Source: an uncultured Lachnospiraceae bacterium
GTDB taxonomy: Bacteria > Bacillota > Clostridia > Lachnospirales > Lachnospiraceae
Reading direction: 5' to 3'
Length of the DNA stretch: 6,803 nucleotides
NCBI GenBank assembly: GCA_902772565.1
Contig: CACYBJ010000019.1
Span: 1 to 6,803, forward strand
Shown: positions 5,616 through 6,803 of the stretch, one piece after another
Layout of the letters: every line of letters starts with the position of its first letter
How positions within the stretch are numbered: position 1 is the first letter of the stretch
The notes under the pieces: model-generated
Told to the model about the DNA's origin: nothing
Databases searched by the model: none
Seen by the model: only the letters and a program-made list of their open reading frames with translations
Translations under genes and position numbers: made by a program

Positions 5616-6803
5616 TTAAAACTGGAAATACAGGAAAGGACTGTAGGTGGAGTTAACAATAAAAATAATATCTACGGCAAATAACGCAAGAAGCGCAAGA
5701 CGTCTTATTGCAAGTACTGCCGCATTTTCCGCATTTTTCTTTACTGCCTCGGGCAGCTTAATAAGAGCCGCAAGGGATGAGAATACGGCAATGGCAAGCA
5801 GTATGAAGATTTTGCCGTTTAAGTAGAACCGCCAGGTAAATACCATGCCACCTTTGGATACGAAATCAAACATGGCAGCAACTTCTTTTCCGAAGGCGGT
5901 AAGACTGTCGCTTCTGAAAAGCATCCAGCCCACAAAGACAATAATGATTGTTCTTACGTGGTTAAGGAACGCACCGAGAAAAAAGAATACTTTTCTTACG
6001 GCAGATGCGCTCTCAACATCTCCCGATGCCGCCTCGCCTGCTTCGGCGATTCGCCTTTCGCTGCGACGTTTCTTTATGTTTCTTACCGCTCTTTCCGTTA
6101 CGACAAAGAAGCCGTGAAGGGCACCCCAGACTATAAATGTGAGGTTGGCTCCGTGCCATATGCCTGTCAAAAGGAATACCACGGAAAGATTCACATAAAC
6201 ATTTCCTCTTCTGTTTCCTCCCAGAGGAATGTAAACATACTCTCTGAACCAGGTTCCCAGAGAAATGTGCCAGCGTCTCCAGAACTCGGTTATGGAAGCC
6301 GATGTATAAGGAGAATCGAAGTTGGCCTTAATGTCAAATCCGAAGATTTTCATAAGACCTATGGCAATATCCGAATAGCCGGCAAAATCGAAATAAATCT
6401 GGAAGAAATAGAGAATTGCTATCAGCCAGTGCATGCCCGCATCTGCCCCGTAACCTGCCATACCCTTAAGTATCAGGGCAATCTGGTTACCGAAGGTGTC
6501 GGCAATAATGGCTTTCTTGGCAAAACCGATTATGATCAGGTCGATTCCCTTAGCAACTCCGTCGGAACCTAGCTTTCTATTCTTTAACTGCGGGTAAAAA
6601 TCCTTCCAGAGAACTATGGGGCCCGAAACGATTTTCGGGAAGAAGGATATAAACAAAAAGACATCGAGAATGTTGCCGCAGGGCGCGTCCCCGCGGTACA
6701 CATCCACGATATAAGATATAGCTTCAAAGGTAATAAAGGATATTCCCACCGGTACCGCAATCTTTGCAAAAGGCGTACCGAAAATCTTCTTCTCGCCGAA
6801 GGC
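5616..6803 (-). CDS. MBOAT-family membrane O-acyltransferase (AlgI-like), 5'-partial
   Basis: Membrane-bound O-acyltransferase of the AlgI type. Such proteins pass an acyl (usually acetyl) group across the membrane to a partner that modifies an exported polysaccharide. The frame is open to the window edge: the 18 codons above a GTG at 6749 read AFGEKKIFGTPFAKIAVP, which joins smoothly to VGISFITFEAISYIVDVYRG, a typical AlgI segment. The real start is therefore outside and the GTG is internal. About 395 residues are visible; AlgI proteins are usually somewhat under 500, so roughly the first 100 are missing. Family hallmarks are SITEFWRRWHISLGTWFRE followed by YVYIPLGGNRRG, and GIWHGANLTFIVWGALHG, whose His (codon 6153-6155) is the invariant MBOAT histidine. 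Several hydrophobic segments flank these. The C-terminus NSTYSPFLYFQF is also AlgI-like. The next gene starts 11 bp downstream and encodes the expected extracytoplasmic partner. DltB is a related alternative, but no dlt genes are seen. The acyl group and the polymer are unknown. Confidence 0.93.
   Translation of the reverse strand, partial: AFGEKKIFGTPFAKIAVPVGISFITFEAISYIVDVYRGDAPCGNILDVFLFISFFPKIVSGPIVLWKDFYPQLKNRKLGSDGVAKGIDLIIIGFAKKAIIADTFGNQIALILKGMAGYGADAGMHWLIAILYFFQIYFDFAGYSDIAIGLMKIFGFDIKANFDSPYTSASITEFWRRWHISLGTWFREYVYIPLGGNRRGNVYVNLSVVFLLTGIWHGANLTFIVWGALHGFFVVTERAVRNIKKRRSERRIAEAGEAASGDVESASAVRKVFFFLGAFLNHVRTIIIVFVGWMLFRSDSLTAFGKEVAAMFDFVSKGGMVFTWRFYLNGKIFILLAIAVFSSLAALIKLPEAVKKNAENAAVLAIRRLALLALFAVDIIFIVNSTYSPFLYFQF

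Larger units (their letters stand above)
159..6447. repeat. Dispersed iterated 9-mer GGCAGATGC / GCATCTGCC, 11 exact copies
   Basis: Exact copies reading GGCAGATGC on the plus strand are at 159-167, 217-225, 415-423, 3078-3086, 3883-3891, 4657-4665 and 6000-6008. Copies reading GCATCTGCC on the plus strand are at 2998-3006, 4475-4483, 5244-5252 and 6439-6447. All lie inside genes: gatB three, gatC two, the AlgX-like gene four, the MBOAT gene two; gatA and dtd have none. On the coding strand six copies encode Ala-Ser-Ala, three encode Ala-Asp-Ala, one lies in Ser-Ile-Cys-Leu (159) and one in Arg-Gln-Met-Gln (5244). For equal base frequencies about 0.05 copies would be expected counting both strands. 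The base before the 9-mer is often C, so the preferred word may be CGGCAGATGC. Its function is unknown. Confidence 0.7.

Noticed and set aside
5958..6572. Plus-strand open frame of 204 codons
   Set aside because: It is antisense to the MBOAT gene across its conserved WRRWH and WHG regions. The translation is low in recognisable features and there is no convincing ribosome binding site.
6747..6749. GTG as the start of the MBOAT gene
   Set aside because: The same frame stays open to the window edge and encodes family-like sequence just before it (FAKIAVP then VGISFITFEA), so the GTG is an internal Val codon.
5616..6803. DltB (teichoic acid D-alanylation) as identity of the MBOAT gene
   Set aside because: No dltA or dltC is in view, the partner resembles AlgJ/AlgX rather than DltD, and the C-terminal FLYFQF ending and LGGNRRG motif fit AlgI-type proteins.

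Overview
This window carries six protein genes, all on the minus strand and tightly packed, so transcription runs from high to low coordinates. The content points to a bacterium of the Firmicutes (Bacillota), most likely a Clostridia/Lachnospiraceae-type anaerobe. The reasons are a full GatCAB amidotransferase, clear AGGAGG-type ribosome binding sites, moderate base composition by eye, and an AlgX/DHHW-like secreted protein of the kind common in that group. The assignment is inference, because no rRNA or other taxonomic marker is present.

In transcription order, the first two genes form a cell-surface polysaccharide O-acetylation module. One is an MBOAT membrane acyltransferase (AlgI type, cut by the window edge at 6803). 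The other is a 617-residue membrane-anchored, exported SGNH-like partner (AlgJ/AlgX/DHHW type) with a TTG start and a long C-terminal extension. After a 58-bp gap come dtd (D-aminoacyl-tRNA deacylase) and then gatC, gatA and gatB, which encode the three subunits of the aminoacyl-tRNA amidotransferase. gatB ends six bases before the other window edge.

The last four genes share a theme of tRNA charging fidelity. Dtd hydrolyses D-aminoacyl-tRNAs, and GatCAB converts Glu-tRNA(Gln) and/or Asp-tRNA(Asn) to the correct amide. The spacing suggests one operon: a 12-bp dtd/gatC gap, a 3-bp gatC/gatA gap and a 4-bp ATGA overlap of gatA/gatB. The O-acetylation pair probably reads into it, since no terminator is visible between the two groups.

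The genes themselves are mostly familiar. The most unusual signal is at DNA level. The 9-mer GGCAGATGC (reverse complement GCATCTGCC) occurs 11 times in this 6.8-kb window, on both strands and in more than one reading frame, where far less than one copy is expected by chance. It looks like a highly iterated genomic word and is the item most worth following up. No mobile element, CRISPR array, RNA gene or convincing promoter/terminator was seen, and no stretch over 60 bases lacks a gene.
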